Assembly: GCF_000717185.1 (NCBI RefSeq)
Contig: NZ_JNYE01000022.1
Coordinates: 1 to 64,000, forward strand
DNA: 64,000 bases
Source: Kitasatospora phosalacinea
GTDB lineage: Bacteria > Actinomycetota > Actinomycetes > Streptomycetales > Streptomycetaceae
Reading direction: 5' to 3'
The position numbers were made by a program, and so were the translations under genes. The notes under the pieces are model-generated. The model had not been told where the DNA came from. It saw nothing but the letters and a program-made list of their open reading frames with translations, and searched no databases. Below are positions 26,308-34,280 of this stretch, piece by piece; the stretch's first letter is position 1; every line of letters begins with the position of its first letter.

Positions 26308-27450
26308 CTACCGCTCCTGCAGCAGCCCCGTCAGCCGCTCCGCGAGCATGTCCCACCGCCAGGCCTCGTGCACCCACCTGCGCCCGGCCTCGCCCATCTC
26401 GCGCCGCAGCCCCTCGTCGCCGAGCAGTCGCACCAGCCGCTCCGCGAGCACCTCCTCACCGCCGACCCCCGGCACCACGTACCCGGTCTCGCCCTCGCGG
26501 ACGGCGTCCGGCGCCCCGCCGGAGTCCCCGGCCACGACGGGCAGTCCGGTGGCGGAGGCCTCCAGGTAGACGATGCCGAGGCCCTCGACGTCCAGGCCGC
26601 CGCGGCGGGTGCGGCAGGGCATCGCGAAGACGTCCCCGGCCCCGTAGTGGGCGGGGAGCTCCTCCCAGGGGACGGGGCCGGTGAAGACGACCGAGGAGCG
26701 CACGCCGACCGTGTCGACGAGCTTCTCCAGTTCGGCCCGGTAGGGGCCGCCGCCGACGACGAGCAGCACCGCGTCGGGGTGGGCGGCCAGCACCCGCGGC
26801 AGGGCCCGGACCAGGGTGTCCTGGCCCTTGCGCGGCACCAGCCGCGACACGCACACCACCACCGGCCGCTCGCTGAGCCCGAGCCGGGCCCGCACCGCGT
26901 CGCCGCCGGAGTCCGGCCGGAAGGTGGACTCGTCGACGCCGGGCGGCAGTTGGACCATCCGCCGGGCGGCGTCCGGTCCGACCGCGCGGGCGATCCGGGC
27001 GCGGGTGTACTCGCCGAGGTAGGTGAGCACGTCCGTGCCGGCCCCGATCCGGCGCAGCAGCCGGGCGGAGACCGGCAGTTGGGCCCAGGCGGCCTCGTGG
27101 CCGTGGGTCATGCCGAGCAGCCGCTCGGCCCCGGCCCGGCGCAGCGCGGGGGCCATCAGCCCGAGCGGGGCGGCGGCGCCGAACCAGACCGAGGTGCAGC
27201 CCTCGGCGCGGAGGATCTCGGCGGCCCGGCGGGTGACCCGCGGGGTCGGCAGCATCATCCGCGTCCGGTCGCGGACCACCTGGAAGGGCTGCCGGGCGTC
27301 GAACTCGGCGACCTCCCGGCCGTCCTTCCAGGTGGAGGCGTACACCACGACCGAGTCGGCGGGCTGGCGGACGGCCATGTTGTGGACGAACGCCTGGATG
27401 CCGCCGGGCCTGGGCGGGAAGTCGTTGGTGACGATGAGTGTCTTGTGCAT
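26308..27450 (-). CDS. GT4 glycosyltransferase (PimB-like mannosyltransferase)
   Basis: The 380-residue product is a GT-B-fold family 4 glycosyltransferase. The N-terminus reads TLIVTNDFPPRPGGIQAFVH, typical of the actinobacterial PimB/mannosyltransferase subgroup. Later motifs are VSRLVPRKGQDTLVRALP, GGGPYRAELEKL, and EGLGIVYLEASATGLPVV with the nucleotide-sugar EX7E pair. It may mannosylate phosphatidylinositol lipids or another polyprenyl-linked acceptor. The ATG at 27450 fits homologue starts. A membrane glycosyltransferase gene is divergent to it, which supports cell-envelope glycan work. Confidence 0.9.
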   Translation of the reverse strand: MHKTLIVTNDFPPRPGGIQAFVHNMAVRQPADSVVVYASTWKDGREVAEFDARQPFQVVRDRTRMMLPTPRVTRRAAEILRAEGCTSVWFGAAAPLGLMAPALRRAGAERLLGMTHGHEAAWAQLPVSARLLRRIGAGTDVLTYLGEYTRARIARAVGPDAARRMVQLPPGVDESTFRPDSGGDAVRARLGLSERPVVVCVSRLVPRKGQDTLVRALPRVLAAHPDAVLLVVGGGPYRAELEKLVDTVGVRSSVVFTGPVPWEELPAHYGAGDVFAMPCRTRRGGLDVEGLGIVYLEASATGLPVVAGDSGGAPDAVREGETGYVVPGVGGEEVLAERLVRLLGDEGLRREMGEAGRRWVHEAWRWDMLAERLTGLLQER

Positions 27451-27707
27451 GCCGCGGCTCGCTCGGTCGGGGGGTGCTCGGACTACCTGTGAGTGGTCCG
27501 TACGATAGGTCACCGTGCCCGTTCGCCGGGAACGCGGCCGGTCCGCCGACCGGGCCGGGCGGCGGCCCCGCGGGGCCGCCCCGGACACGGTTCGGTGAAG
27601 GTTGGGGGCGCCGTCGCAACCTTCGGGGCGGGGCGGTGGTCCTTAACCGGTGAGGCCCCGACGTGCCCGGCTGTTCCGGCGTGCACGCGACGACCCGAAG
27701 GAGCGCA

Positions 27708-29078
27708 GTGGAGTCAGCCCAGGCCGAGAAGGCCGGTGGCGCGGAGCCGTCGGCTCCGTCGCCCCAGGCCGGTGCCGGTGCCGTGCCGAGCCGTCGTCCG
27801 CTGTGGGCGCTGGCCGCCGGCTGGGTGGCGACCCGGACGCTGATCGTCCTGATGGTCGCCGGCGTGCTGCGGATCGCCGACACCGACGTGACCACCGACA
27901 TCTCGGTGATCTACCACAGCTGGTACGAGGTGCTGCGCACCGGCACGTTCCCGCTGGACGACGTGACCTGGCAGTACCCGCCGGGCGCGGCGCTGGTGAT
28001 CCTGGCGCCGGGGCTGCTGCCCTGGTCGTACCTGGTGTCGTTCTTCGTGATCTGCGGCGTGGTGGACGCGGCCGCGATGGCGCTGCTGATGCGCGCGGGG
28101 GTCCGCAAGGGCCGCAGCTACCTGGGCGGTTGGTACTGGGTGGTGGGCGTGCCGCTGCTCGGGCCGACGGTGTACTGCCGGTACGACATCATCGTGACGG
28201 CGCTGGCGGTGGCGGGCCTGCTGGTGATGCTGCGGCGTCCGGCGGTCAGCGGGCTGCTGCTGGGCCTGGGCGGGATGGTGAAGGTGTGGCCGCTGCTGGC
28301 GCTGATCGGCTCGCCGCGCGGTCGGCGGACCAGGCGGGCGTGGACGTCGGCGGCGGCGTCCGCGGCGGCGCTGGGCTTCCTGCTGACGGCGGGGATGAAC
28401 GGGGCGTTCGAGTTCCTGAAGTTCCAGTCGGAGCGCGGCATCGAGATCGAGTCGGTGGGCGCGCTGCCGCTGCACTTCGCGAAGCTGGCGGGGTCGTGGG
28501 ACGGCACCGTGACGATGAACTACGGCTCGGTGGAGTTCCTGGGCCCGTGGGTGCCGGTGATCTCCAAGGTGATGGTGGGGCTGTCGGTGGCGGGCTTCGG
28601 CTGGCTGCTGGTGTGGCGGCTGCGGGCGGCCCGCTGGACGTCGGCGACCACCTTCGACGCGGCGCTGTGCGCGCTGCTGGTCTTCACCGCGACCAGCCGG
28701 GTGATCTCCCCGCAGTACATGATCTGGGTGGTCGGCCTGGCGGCGGTGTGCCTGACGGTGCGCGGCACCAGCCAGCGCCCGGTGGCGGTGCTGGTGCTGT
28801 TCACGGCGGTGCTGACCACCATGGAGTTCCCGATCATGTTCGGCGCGGTGAACCGCAGCGAGCTGGGCGGCGTGCTGGTGCTGACCGCCCGCAACCTGCT
28901 GCTGGTGGTGACCACGGTGGTCTCGGCGCACCGGCTGTGGCGCTCGACCCGGCGGCGGGAGGCGCTGACCACGGTGGTGCTGCCCGCCGAGCAGGTCGCC
29001 CCGCAGTACCCGGTGCGTCCGGGCATCGCCTACGAGCAGGACCTGCTGGACGACCTGACCCCGGCGGACCGCGCCTGA
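27708..29078 (+). CDS. GT87-like polytopic membrane glycosyltransferase
   Basis: The 456-residue protein has about ten hydrophobic helices and resembles the GT87/GT-C mannosyltransferases that use polyprenyl-phosphate sugar donors. An early outer loop contains DTDVTTDISVIYHSWYEVL, with the acidic residues expected at a GT-C active site, and then VTWQYPPGA. The C-terminal 45 residues are cytosolic and hydrophilic. AAGGA before the GTG at 27708 supports this start over the longer ATG frame. It is divergent from the PimB-like gene; both may act in the same lipoglycan pathway. Confidence 0.83.
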   Translation: MESAQAEKAGGAEPSAPSPQAGAGAVPSRRPLWALAAGWVATRTLIVLMVAGVLRIADTDVTTDISVIYHSWYEVLRTGTFPLDDVTWQYPPGAALVILAPGLLPWSYLVSFFVICGVVDAAAMALLMRAGVRKGRSYLGGWYWVVGVPLLGPTVYCRYDIIVTALAVAGLLVMLRRPAVSGLLLGLGGMVKVWPLLALIGSPRGRRTRRAWTSAAASAAALGFLLTAGMNGAFEFLKFQSERGIEIESVGALPLHFAKLAGSWDGTVTMNYGSVEFLGPWVPVISKVMVGLSVAGFGWLLVWRLRAARWTSATTFDAALCALLVFTATSRVISPQYMIWVVGLAAVCLTVRGTSQRPVAVLVLFTAVLTTMEFPIMFGAVNRSELGGVLVLTARNLLLVVTTVVSAHRLWRSTRRREALTTVVLPAEQVAPQYPVRPGIAYEQDLLDDLTPADRA

Positions 29079-29093
29079 CCCGGCCCCTCCACC

Positions 29094-29125
29094 GCTTTGC
29101 AAGTTTCTGAAAGACCTTGCAGAGC
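29094..29125. promoter_or_regulatory. Inverted repeat upstream of the PfkB kinase
   Basis: GCTTTGCAAG (29094-29103) and CTTGCAGAGC (29116-29125) form a 10-bp inverted repeat with 9 of 10 positions complementary. The 12-base spacer contains its own TTTC-T-GAAA dyad. It lies 28 bases before the kinase start. CTTGCA half-sites of this kind are typical of LacI-family operators of sugar genes in Streptomyces; no regulator gene is adjacent. Confidence 0.6.
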
Positions 29126-29152
29126 GGGGTTCCGGGCTGCCACCATCGCCGA

Positions 29153-30058
29153 ATGATCGACTACGACATCCTGATCGTCGGCGGCGTCGGCGTGGACACC
29201 ATCGTGCGGGTGGACCGGCTGGAGGTCCCGCCCGGCCGCGACTCGGTCGGCGTCCCCGCGGTGCTCGACTACCCGGCGCACACCGGCAACGGCGTGGCCC
29301 TGGCCTGCCTGGCGCTCGGCCTGCGCACCAAGTTCGCCGACTTCCTCGGCGACGACCCGCAGGGCGCCCTGGTGCTGGCCGAGTACGCCCGCCGCGGCCT
29401 CGACTTCAGCCACCTGCCCGCCCCCGCGGGCACCCCGCGCAGCGTCAACCTGGTCGACCGGGACGGCCTGCGGTTCTCCTTCTACGACGGCCGGCACCCG
29501 GCGGACGCCCGGCTGCCGCGCGAGTTCTGGCTGCCGCTGCTGGAGCGCTCGGCGCACGTCCACCTGTCGATCACCGGCGTCAACCGGGACATGTACCCGG
29601 ACATCGAGCGCCTGGGCCGCAGCAGCTCCACCGACCTGCACGCCTGGGACGGCGCCGACGCGCACCACCTGCACTACGCGCTCCGCTCGGACGTGGTGTT
29701 CCTCTCCGCCGCGGGCCTGGCGAACCGCCCGGAGGCGGCGATGCGCGCGGTGCTGACGCAGGGCCGGGCCGAGCTGGTGGTGGCCACCGCGGGCGCGGAC
29801 GGCGCCTTCCTGCTGACCCGCGACGACGACGCGCCCCGGCACTTCCCGACCGTCGACCCGGGCGCACCGGTGGTGGACAGCAACGGCGCGGGCGACGCCT
29901 TCGTCTCCGGCTTCCTGCACCGGCGGCTGGCGGGCCGCCCGGTGGAGGAGTGCATGCGGGCCGGCGCGGTCGCCGGGGCGTACACCTGCACCGTCGCAGG
30001 CACCCACACCGCGTTCCTGGACGCGGCGGGCCTGGAGCGGGCGCTGGGCGCCTCCTGA
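29153..30058 (+). CDS. PfkB-family carbohydrate kinase
   Basis: The 301-residue protein is a ribokinase-like sugar kinase. The N-terminus has GGVGVDTIVRVDRLEVPPG, and the C-terminal signature VVDSNGAGDAFVSGFLHRR contains the catalytic aspartate and anion hole. The substrate cannot be fixed. No transporter or sugar-specific enzyme is adjacent, but an operator-like inverted repeat sits just upstream. The ATG at 29153 is preferred to an upstream ATG that would start inside that repeat. The ribosome binding site is weak. Confidence 0.88.
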   Translation: MIDYDILIVGGVGVDTIVRVDRLEVPPGRDSVGVPAVLDYPAHTGNGVALACLALGLRTKFADFLGDDPQGALVLAEYARRGLDFSHLPAPAGTPRSVNLVDRDGLRFSFYDGRHPADARLPREFWLPLLERSAHVHLSITGVNRDMYPDIERLGRSSSTDLHAWDGADAHHLHYALRSDVVFLSAAGLANRPEAAMRAVLTQGRAELVVATAGADGAFLLTRDDDAPRHFPTVDPGAPVVDSNGAGDAFVSGFLHRRLAGRPVEECMRAGAVAGAYTCTVAGTHTAFLDAAGLERALGAS

Positions 30059-30095
30059 GCGCCCCGGGCCCCGGGCCAGCCCCGGCCTGCCCGGG

Positions 30096-31400
30096 TCAGT
30101 CCCGGAGCCCGGCCACCTCGGTGGTCCAGGTCTTGGTGAACTCCAGCAGGCCGACCCCGAGTTGGGCCCTCATCGCGCGCTCCAGCCCGCCCTCGCCGAA
30201 CGCCCCGACGGTGCGGTAGAACGCCACCAGCCGGTCCTGGCCGTGGCGGCGGGCGATCAGGTCGCAGGCCATCCAGGCCTGCTCGTACGCCTGGGCGATG
30301 CCCGCCGCCCCGGCCGTGAACGCGTCGTCGGCGGGCAGCGCGACGGGCACCCGCCCGGCCCGGACGTCCTCGGCGAGCTCGGGGGCGACCTGCCGGGCGG
30401 TGCGCCCGGTGCCCAGGTAGCCGGTGTAGTCGGCGACGCCCTCGGAGAGCCACAGCGGCGTCCAGGACCTGGTGTCGGCCCGGGTCGCGACGTGGGTGGC
30501 CTCGTGGGTGACGACCACCCGGCGGCCGAGCTCGCTGAGCTGCCGGTAGGCGTCGGGGTTGACCACGATCCGGTCGGCGGGGGTGTGCACGGGGGCGCCG
30601 CCGACCGCCAGGGTGACCGCGGCTATGCCCTGGTAGGCGTCCGCGGAGACGTCCATCCGGCGGGCGAACTGCTGCTCGGTGAGCGGCAGTTCGAGCAGCA
30701 ACCGGGCCGCGGACGGGCCCCAGACCGCCTCCACCGCGGGCACCGCGCGGTCGGCGAGCCCGGCCAGCGCGGTCAGCTCGGCGCCCTCGCCGAGGCCGAG
30801 CACCAGGCTGTGCTTCCCCTCCACCGCCCGGACGGTGCCCAGGTCCCAGGGCGCGGCGGCGCCGGTCGGCGTCTCCCGGGCCACCCGCCACCCGCCCGGC
30901 TCGCGCACCAGCTCGACCTGCCGCTCCAGCAGCGCCGGGTAGTCGTCCACGCCGCCGATCCGGTAGCCGAGCTCGGCGCCGACGGTGAACCGGTCCGCGT
31001 CGGCGGGCGGCTCGGCGAAACCGGTCAGCCGCAGCGCGTACTCGGTCAGGCGCAGCCCGGCGGTGCGGGTCAGCAGGTCGCGGTCGGCCTCCTCGGAGCC
31101 CGCCGCGGACAGCGCCAGCAGCCCGGCGGTGTCCCGCGCGGCGACGGCCCGGCCGCGCCGGGCCAGCAGCTGCTCGACGTCCTGCCGCAGCCCGGAGGAC
31201 GCCGGGCGGCCGCCGGGCGCGGGCCCGGCGGGGGCGGCGGGGGCGGGCCGGGGCGGCGCGGCCCGGGGCAGCGACAGCTGGGCGGCCCCGGCGGCGGCCA
31301 GCAGCAGGGCGGCGCGCCGGGACAGCGGAGCGCCGGCCCGCGGCGGCGGCCCGGCGTCCGGCGGCAGGTCGGTGACCAGGGGTTCGTCGACGAGGCTCAG
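30096..31400 (-). CDS. Secreted metalloprotease-like protein (HEATH motif)
   Basis: The protein is about 434 residues with an N-terminal Tat-like signal (SRRAALLLAAAGAAQLSL at about 30-47). The zinc-binding HExxH motif is present as HEATH within VVVTHEATHVATRAD, followed by WLSEGVADYTGYL, whose glutamate would be the third ligand of a gluzincin-type site. I place it as a peptidase MA-like protein of unknown substrate. No ATG or GTG lies at a sensible position: the frame entry is a CTG whose TG overlaps the TGA of the preceding NlpC/P60 gene (CTGA at 31400-31397). The start is therefore uncertain. It should be exported together with the cell-wall hydrolase. Confidence 0.78.
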   Translation of the reverse strand: MSLVDEPLVTDLPPDAGPPPRAGAPLSRRAALLLAAAGAAQLSLPRAAPPRPAPAAPAGPAPGGRPASSGLRQDVEQLLARRGRAVAARDTAGLLALSAAGSEEADRDLLTRTAGLRLTEYALRLTGFAEPPADADRFTVGAELGYRIGGVDDYPALLERQVELVREPGGWRVARETPTGAAAPWDLGTVRAVEGKHSLVLGLGEGAELTALAGLADRAVPAVEAVWGPSAARLLLELPLTEQQFARRMDVSADAYQGIAAVTLAVGGAPVHTPADRIVVNPDAYRQLSELGRRVVVTHEATHVATRADTRSWTPLWLSEGVADYTGYLGTGRTARQVAPELAEDVRAGRVPVALPADDAFTAGAAGIAQAYEQAWMACDLIARRHGQDRLVAFYRTVGAFGEGGLERAMRAQLGVGLLEFTKTWTTEVAGLRD

Positions 31401-32458
31401 ACCCGCACCACCGTGTTGACCGGCATCGCGCTGACGCTCTCGTAGCGGACCCGGGCGCCGGGGTAGGGCGCGTGCACGACGACGCCCCCGCCGGCGTACA
31501 TCCCGACGTGGTGCCTGTCGCTGTAGAAGATCACCAGGTCTCCGGGCCGGGCGTCGGCGAGGCTCACCCGCCGGCCGGCCGAAGCCTGCGCCTGCGAGGT
31601 CCGCGGCAGGGTCACTCCGGCCTGCCGCCACGACCAGTACATCAGACCGGAGCAGTCGAAGGTGCGGGGGCCGGTGGATCCGTAGACGTACGGGGAGCCG
31701 ATCTTGGAGATAGCGGCGGCCAGCGCGGCGGCGGCGCGGTCGGAGGAGGGCGGCTGGTCGCCCAGGTCGATCCGGTCGGTGCCGCGGGTGGCGCGCTGCC
31801 TGGCCTCCCGGGCGTCGTCGGCGACCATCCGGGCCCGCTCGGCGGGGGCGAGGCCGTTCAGCAGCTGCTGGGCCCGGGCGAGCCGCTGGTGGACGTCCTC
31901 CTTGGCGGCGGCCAGCTGCTGCCGGGCCTGCTCCAGTTCGGCGAGCTTGGCCCCGGCCTCGTACCGCCGCTCGTCGAGCCGCCGCTGCCGCTCGGCGAGC
32001 TCGCGCAGGCTGTCGCCCTGCCGGACGGTGGCCTGTTCGAGCGAGCGGGCGCCGGTCAGGTACCCGGCCGGGTCCTGGTCGAGCATCAGGCGGAGGGTGG
32101 GGTCCAGGCCCTGGCTGCGGTACTGGGCGGCGGCGACGGCGGCCAGGTCGCCGCGCATCCGGTTGAGCTCCTCCTGCCCGGCGGCGACCTGGTCCTGCAG
32201 GGAGCCGGCCTCGGACTGCAGCCGCTTCTGCTGCTCCTGGGCGGCGTTGTACTTCTCCGAGGCCCGCTCGGCCTCCTCGTAGAGCTGGTCGACCTGCTGC
32301 TTGACCTCGCTGCGGCTCGGCGGGTCGGCCGGGCTGAGCGGGGCGGCGGCGGCCCCGCCCACGGTCAGCCCGAGCGCGCTGGTGGCCGCGGCGGTGAGCG
32401 CCAGGGCGCGGGCGAGGCGCTGGACGCCGGGCAGTGGGGTGCGGCGGTGCACGGACAC
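31397..32458 (-). CDS. NlpC/P60 cell-wall hydrolase (C40 peptidase) 1
   Basis: This secreted DL-endopeptidase should cleave peptidoglycan stem peptides. The 353 residues comprise a signal peptide (about 15-42, ending AAAAP), a long coiled-coil region (50-215) of the FtsX/RipA-partner type, and an NlpC/P60 domain from about 240. The catalytic Cys is in TFDCSGLMY, with the histidines in RHHVGMY and VVVHAP. The GTG at 32458 begins VSVHRRTPLPG, parallel to its paralogues. It is the most diverged of three adjacent copies and is coupled to the metalloprotease-like gene. Confidence 0.92.
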   Translation of the reverse strand: MSVHRRTPLPGVQRLARALALTAAATSALGLTVGGAAAAPLSPADPPSRSEVKQQVDQLYEEAERASEKYNAAQEQQKRLQSEAGSLQDQVAAGQEELNRMRGDLAAVAAAQYRSQGLDPTLRLMLDQDPAGYLTGARSLEQATVRQGDSLRELAERQRRLDERRYEAGAKLAELEQARQQLAAAKEDVHQRLARAQQLLNGLAPAERARMVADDAREARQRATRGTDRIDLGDQPPSSDRAAAALAAAISKIGSPYVYGSTGPRTFDCSGLMYWSWRQAGVTLPRTSQAQASAGRRVSLADARPGDLVIFYSDRHHVGMYAGGGVVVHAPYPGARVRYESVSAMPVNTVVRV

Positions 32459-32666
32459 GTGCGACGGCTCCGTTCTGCGGCCGGCCTCCGCCGCCGTCCG
32501 CGGTCGGACGGCCGTCCTCGCGGGGGCCCGGGGGCAGAGGTTAGCGAGTCGGATCGATCCAGTCCAAACCCCGACAGTCACGAATATTTGACCGCGAATC
32601 GGACGCCCGAACGAGAACGGCCCGGCACCCCCGAGGGGGCACCGGGCCGAAGGCTCGGACGGGCCG

Positions 32667-33737
32667 TCAGATCCGGACGATCCGGTTGATCGGCATGGCC
32701 GTCGCCGACTCGTAGCGGACCTGCGCGCCGGTGTGCGGGGCGTGGATGATCTGCCCGTTGCCGACGTACATGCCGACGTGGTGCTGGTCGCCGTAGTAGA
32801 TGATCAGGTCGCCCGGGCGGGCGTTGGCGATGTTGGTGCCCAGGCTGGTGCCCGCCCCGGCCTGCGCCTGCGAGGTGCGCGGGATGGAGACCCCGGCCTG
32901 CTTGTAGGCCCACTGCATCAGGCCGGAGCAGTCGAAGGTGCTCGGACCGGCCGCGCCGTACGAGTACCAGCTGCCCAGCTTGGAGGCCGCCGCGCCGACC
33001 GCGTTGCCCGAGAAGCTGGAGGACGCCGGGGCGTTCAGCTCCACCCGGACGGTGTCGCGGGAGGCCCGCTGCGCGCCGTCGGCCTTCGCCTTGGCGTCCG
33101 CGGCGGCCTTGGCCTCGGCCGCGGCGAGCTGCTCGCGCTCCTGCTGGGTCAGCGTGTTGAGCAGGTCCTGGGCCTTGGCCAGCTTCGCCTTGACCTCCTC
33201 CTTGTCCGCCTGCAGGGACTTGGTGGTGGCGTCCAGCTCGGCGAGCTTGGACTCCGCCTCCTTGCGCTGGGCGTCGAGCTTGGCCTGCTCGCCCTTGAAG
33301 GTCTTCAGCAGGTCGGCCTGGGTGGAGCCGACCGCGTTCATGGTGCCGGCCTGGCCGAGGAAGGCGTCCGGGCTGCTGGAGAGCATCAGCTGCATGGTCT
33401 GCGGCATGCTCCCGGTGCGGTACTGCTCGGCGGCGATGCCGGCCAGGCCCTCCTGGGCGGTGGTCACCTGCTCCTGCTGCCGGGCGAGCTGGTCCTGGAG
33501 CTGGCCGACCTGCTTCTGCAGGTCCTGCTGCTTCTCGACCGAGGCGTTGAGCGCCTCCGTCTTGACCTCCGCCTCTTCGTTGAGCTGGTCGACCTGCTGC
33601 TTGACCTGGTCCTTGGTCGGCGCGGGGTCGGCGTGCGCGCCGCTCTGGGCGGACAGCGCCACGGCAGCGGCGGCGGTGGCAGTGAGAATCGAGACCCGGG
33701 CACGGCCGACGGGCTTGGGACGGCGATGGGACGCCAC
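32667..33737 (-). CDS. NlpC/P60 cell-wall hydrolase (C40 peptidase) 2
   Basis: The 356-residue paralogue has a signal peptide (SILTATAAAAVALSAQSGAHA), a coiled coil at about 40-210, an alanine/lysine-rich hinge, and the catalytic domain with TFDCSGLMQW, QHHVGMYVG and IIHAPHTG. I start it at the GTG at 33737 because AAGGAG lies nine bases upstream and the third copy starts at the same aligned residue (ASHRRPK). It is preceded by a c-di-AMP riboswitch, linking this hydrolase to second-messenger control of wall growth, and by a strong promoter. Confidence 0.94.
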   Translation of the reverse strand: MASHRRPKPVGRARVSILTATAAAAVALSAQSGAHADPAPTKDQVKQQVDQLNEEAEVKTEALNASVEKQQDLQKQVGQLQDQLARQQEQVTTAQEGLAGIAAEQYRTGSMPQTMQLMLSSSPDAFLGQAGTMNAVGSTQADLLKTFKGEQAKLDAQRKEAESKLAELDATTKSLQADKEEVKAKLAKAQDLLNTLTQQEREQLAAAEAKAAADAKAKADGAQRASRDTVRVELNAPASSSFSGNAVGAAASKLGSWYSYGAAGPSTFDCSGLMQWAYKQAGVSIPRTSQAQAGAGTSLGTNIANARPGDLIIYYGDQHHVGMYVGNGQIIHAPHTGAQVRYESATAMPINRIVRI

Positions 33738-33763
33738 GAAGGCGGACTCCTTCTTCCTCACAC

Positions 33764-33966
33764 CGCCTACCGGGTGAGCTGACGGGTTCGGGCTGGAAGA
33801 GATGCCCTACGGCGCCTCACCGACCGCGCGCGGCGGTCGACCTGGCGCCGATTCACCCCGGGGGAACGTGGTTCCCCGGCTCCGTTCGACAGCACCCCCG
33901 CAGGGGTATCCCCGTCAGCAGACCCGGTGGTGACGGTCTGCCCGCTGCGTCACGGACTCGGCGGCG
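33764..33966 (-). promoter_or_regulatory. c-di-AMP riboswitch (ydaO-yuaA)
   Basis: On the minus strand the conserved ydaO segments are all present in order: GGAGCCGGGGAACCACG then GGGGTGAATC (33850-33883), GTAGGGCATCTCTTCC (33795-33810) and CCCGAACCCGTCAGCTCACC (33774-33793). The 5' boundary is approximate because long local hairpins are inserted near 33900-33966. ydaO elements before NlpC/P60 and rpf genes are well known in actinobacteria, where c-di-AMP turns the gene off. Confidence 0.93.
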
Positions 33967-34018
33967 ACCCCCGCCGCCGCCCCCCTTGGGCGATCGACTC
34001 TGCGGTGGTCGAGGCACG

Positions 34019-34048
34019 ACCCTAGTAACCGATCCGTGATCCGTTCAA
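34019..34048 (-). promoter_or_regulatory. Housekeeping-type promoter of the riboswitch transcript
   Basis: On the minus strand TTGAAC (34043-34048) and TAGGGT (34019-34024) are separated by 18 bases, a good sigma-HrdB-type promoter. The start would fall near 34012, just upstream of the ydaO aptamer. The AT-rich sequence further upstream (34045-34140) is unusual for this window. Confidence 0.75.
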
Positions 34049-34231
34049 ATCCTTGTCGGAAAAAAATCTGATTCTGGATCAAATACCGCGGAGAATCTGA
34101 CCGAAAGTGATCACTTCATTACGCGGAGCGTAGTAATTCTCACCATGTGGTCGAGAAACGCCTCGCCCGGACGTGTCACAGATCACAGGGGGATCTCGAC
34201 CCGTCCGGGCGTGTCACGATGCGTCAGTTGT

Positions 34232-34264
34232 CGCCCCGTGGGGCGTTTGTCCGATTCGTCGGAC
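34232..34264 (-). terminator. Paired small hairpins after NlpC/P60 gene 3
   Basis: CGCCCCGTGGGGCG (34232-34245) and GTCCGATTCGTCGGAC (34249-34264) are two perfect short hairpins within 50 bases of the stop at 34281. Together they could terminate transcription before the next promoter. A third inverted pair, GCCCGGACG and CGTCCGGGC, lies further downstream. Confidence 0.55.
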
Positions 34265-34280
34265 CGTCAGACCGGCCCGG

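Noticed and set aside
24185..26377. A 730-residue minus-strand open frame opposite the CoA ligase
   Set aside because: It is a complementary shadow of a clear enzyme gene, caused by high third-position GC; no protein motifs are present.
34170..34192. GTGTCACAGATCACAG as a Crp-type operator
   Set aside because: It does not fit TGTGA-N6-TCACA or GTG-N6-GNCAC on either strand when spaced correctly; it looks like overlapping TCACA words.
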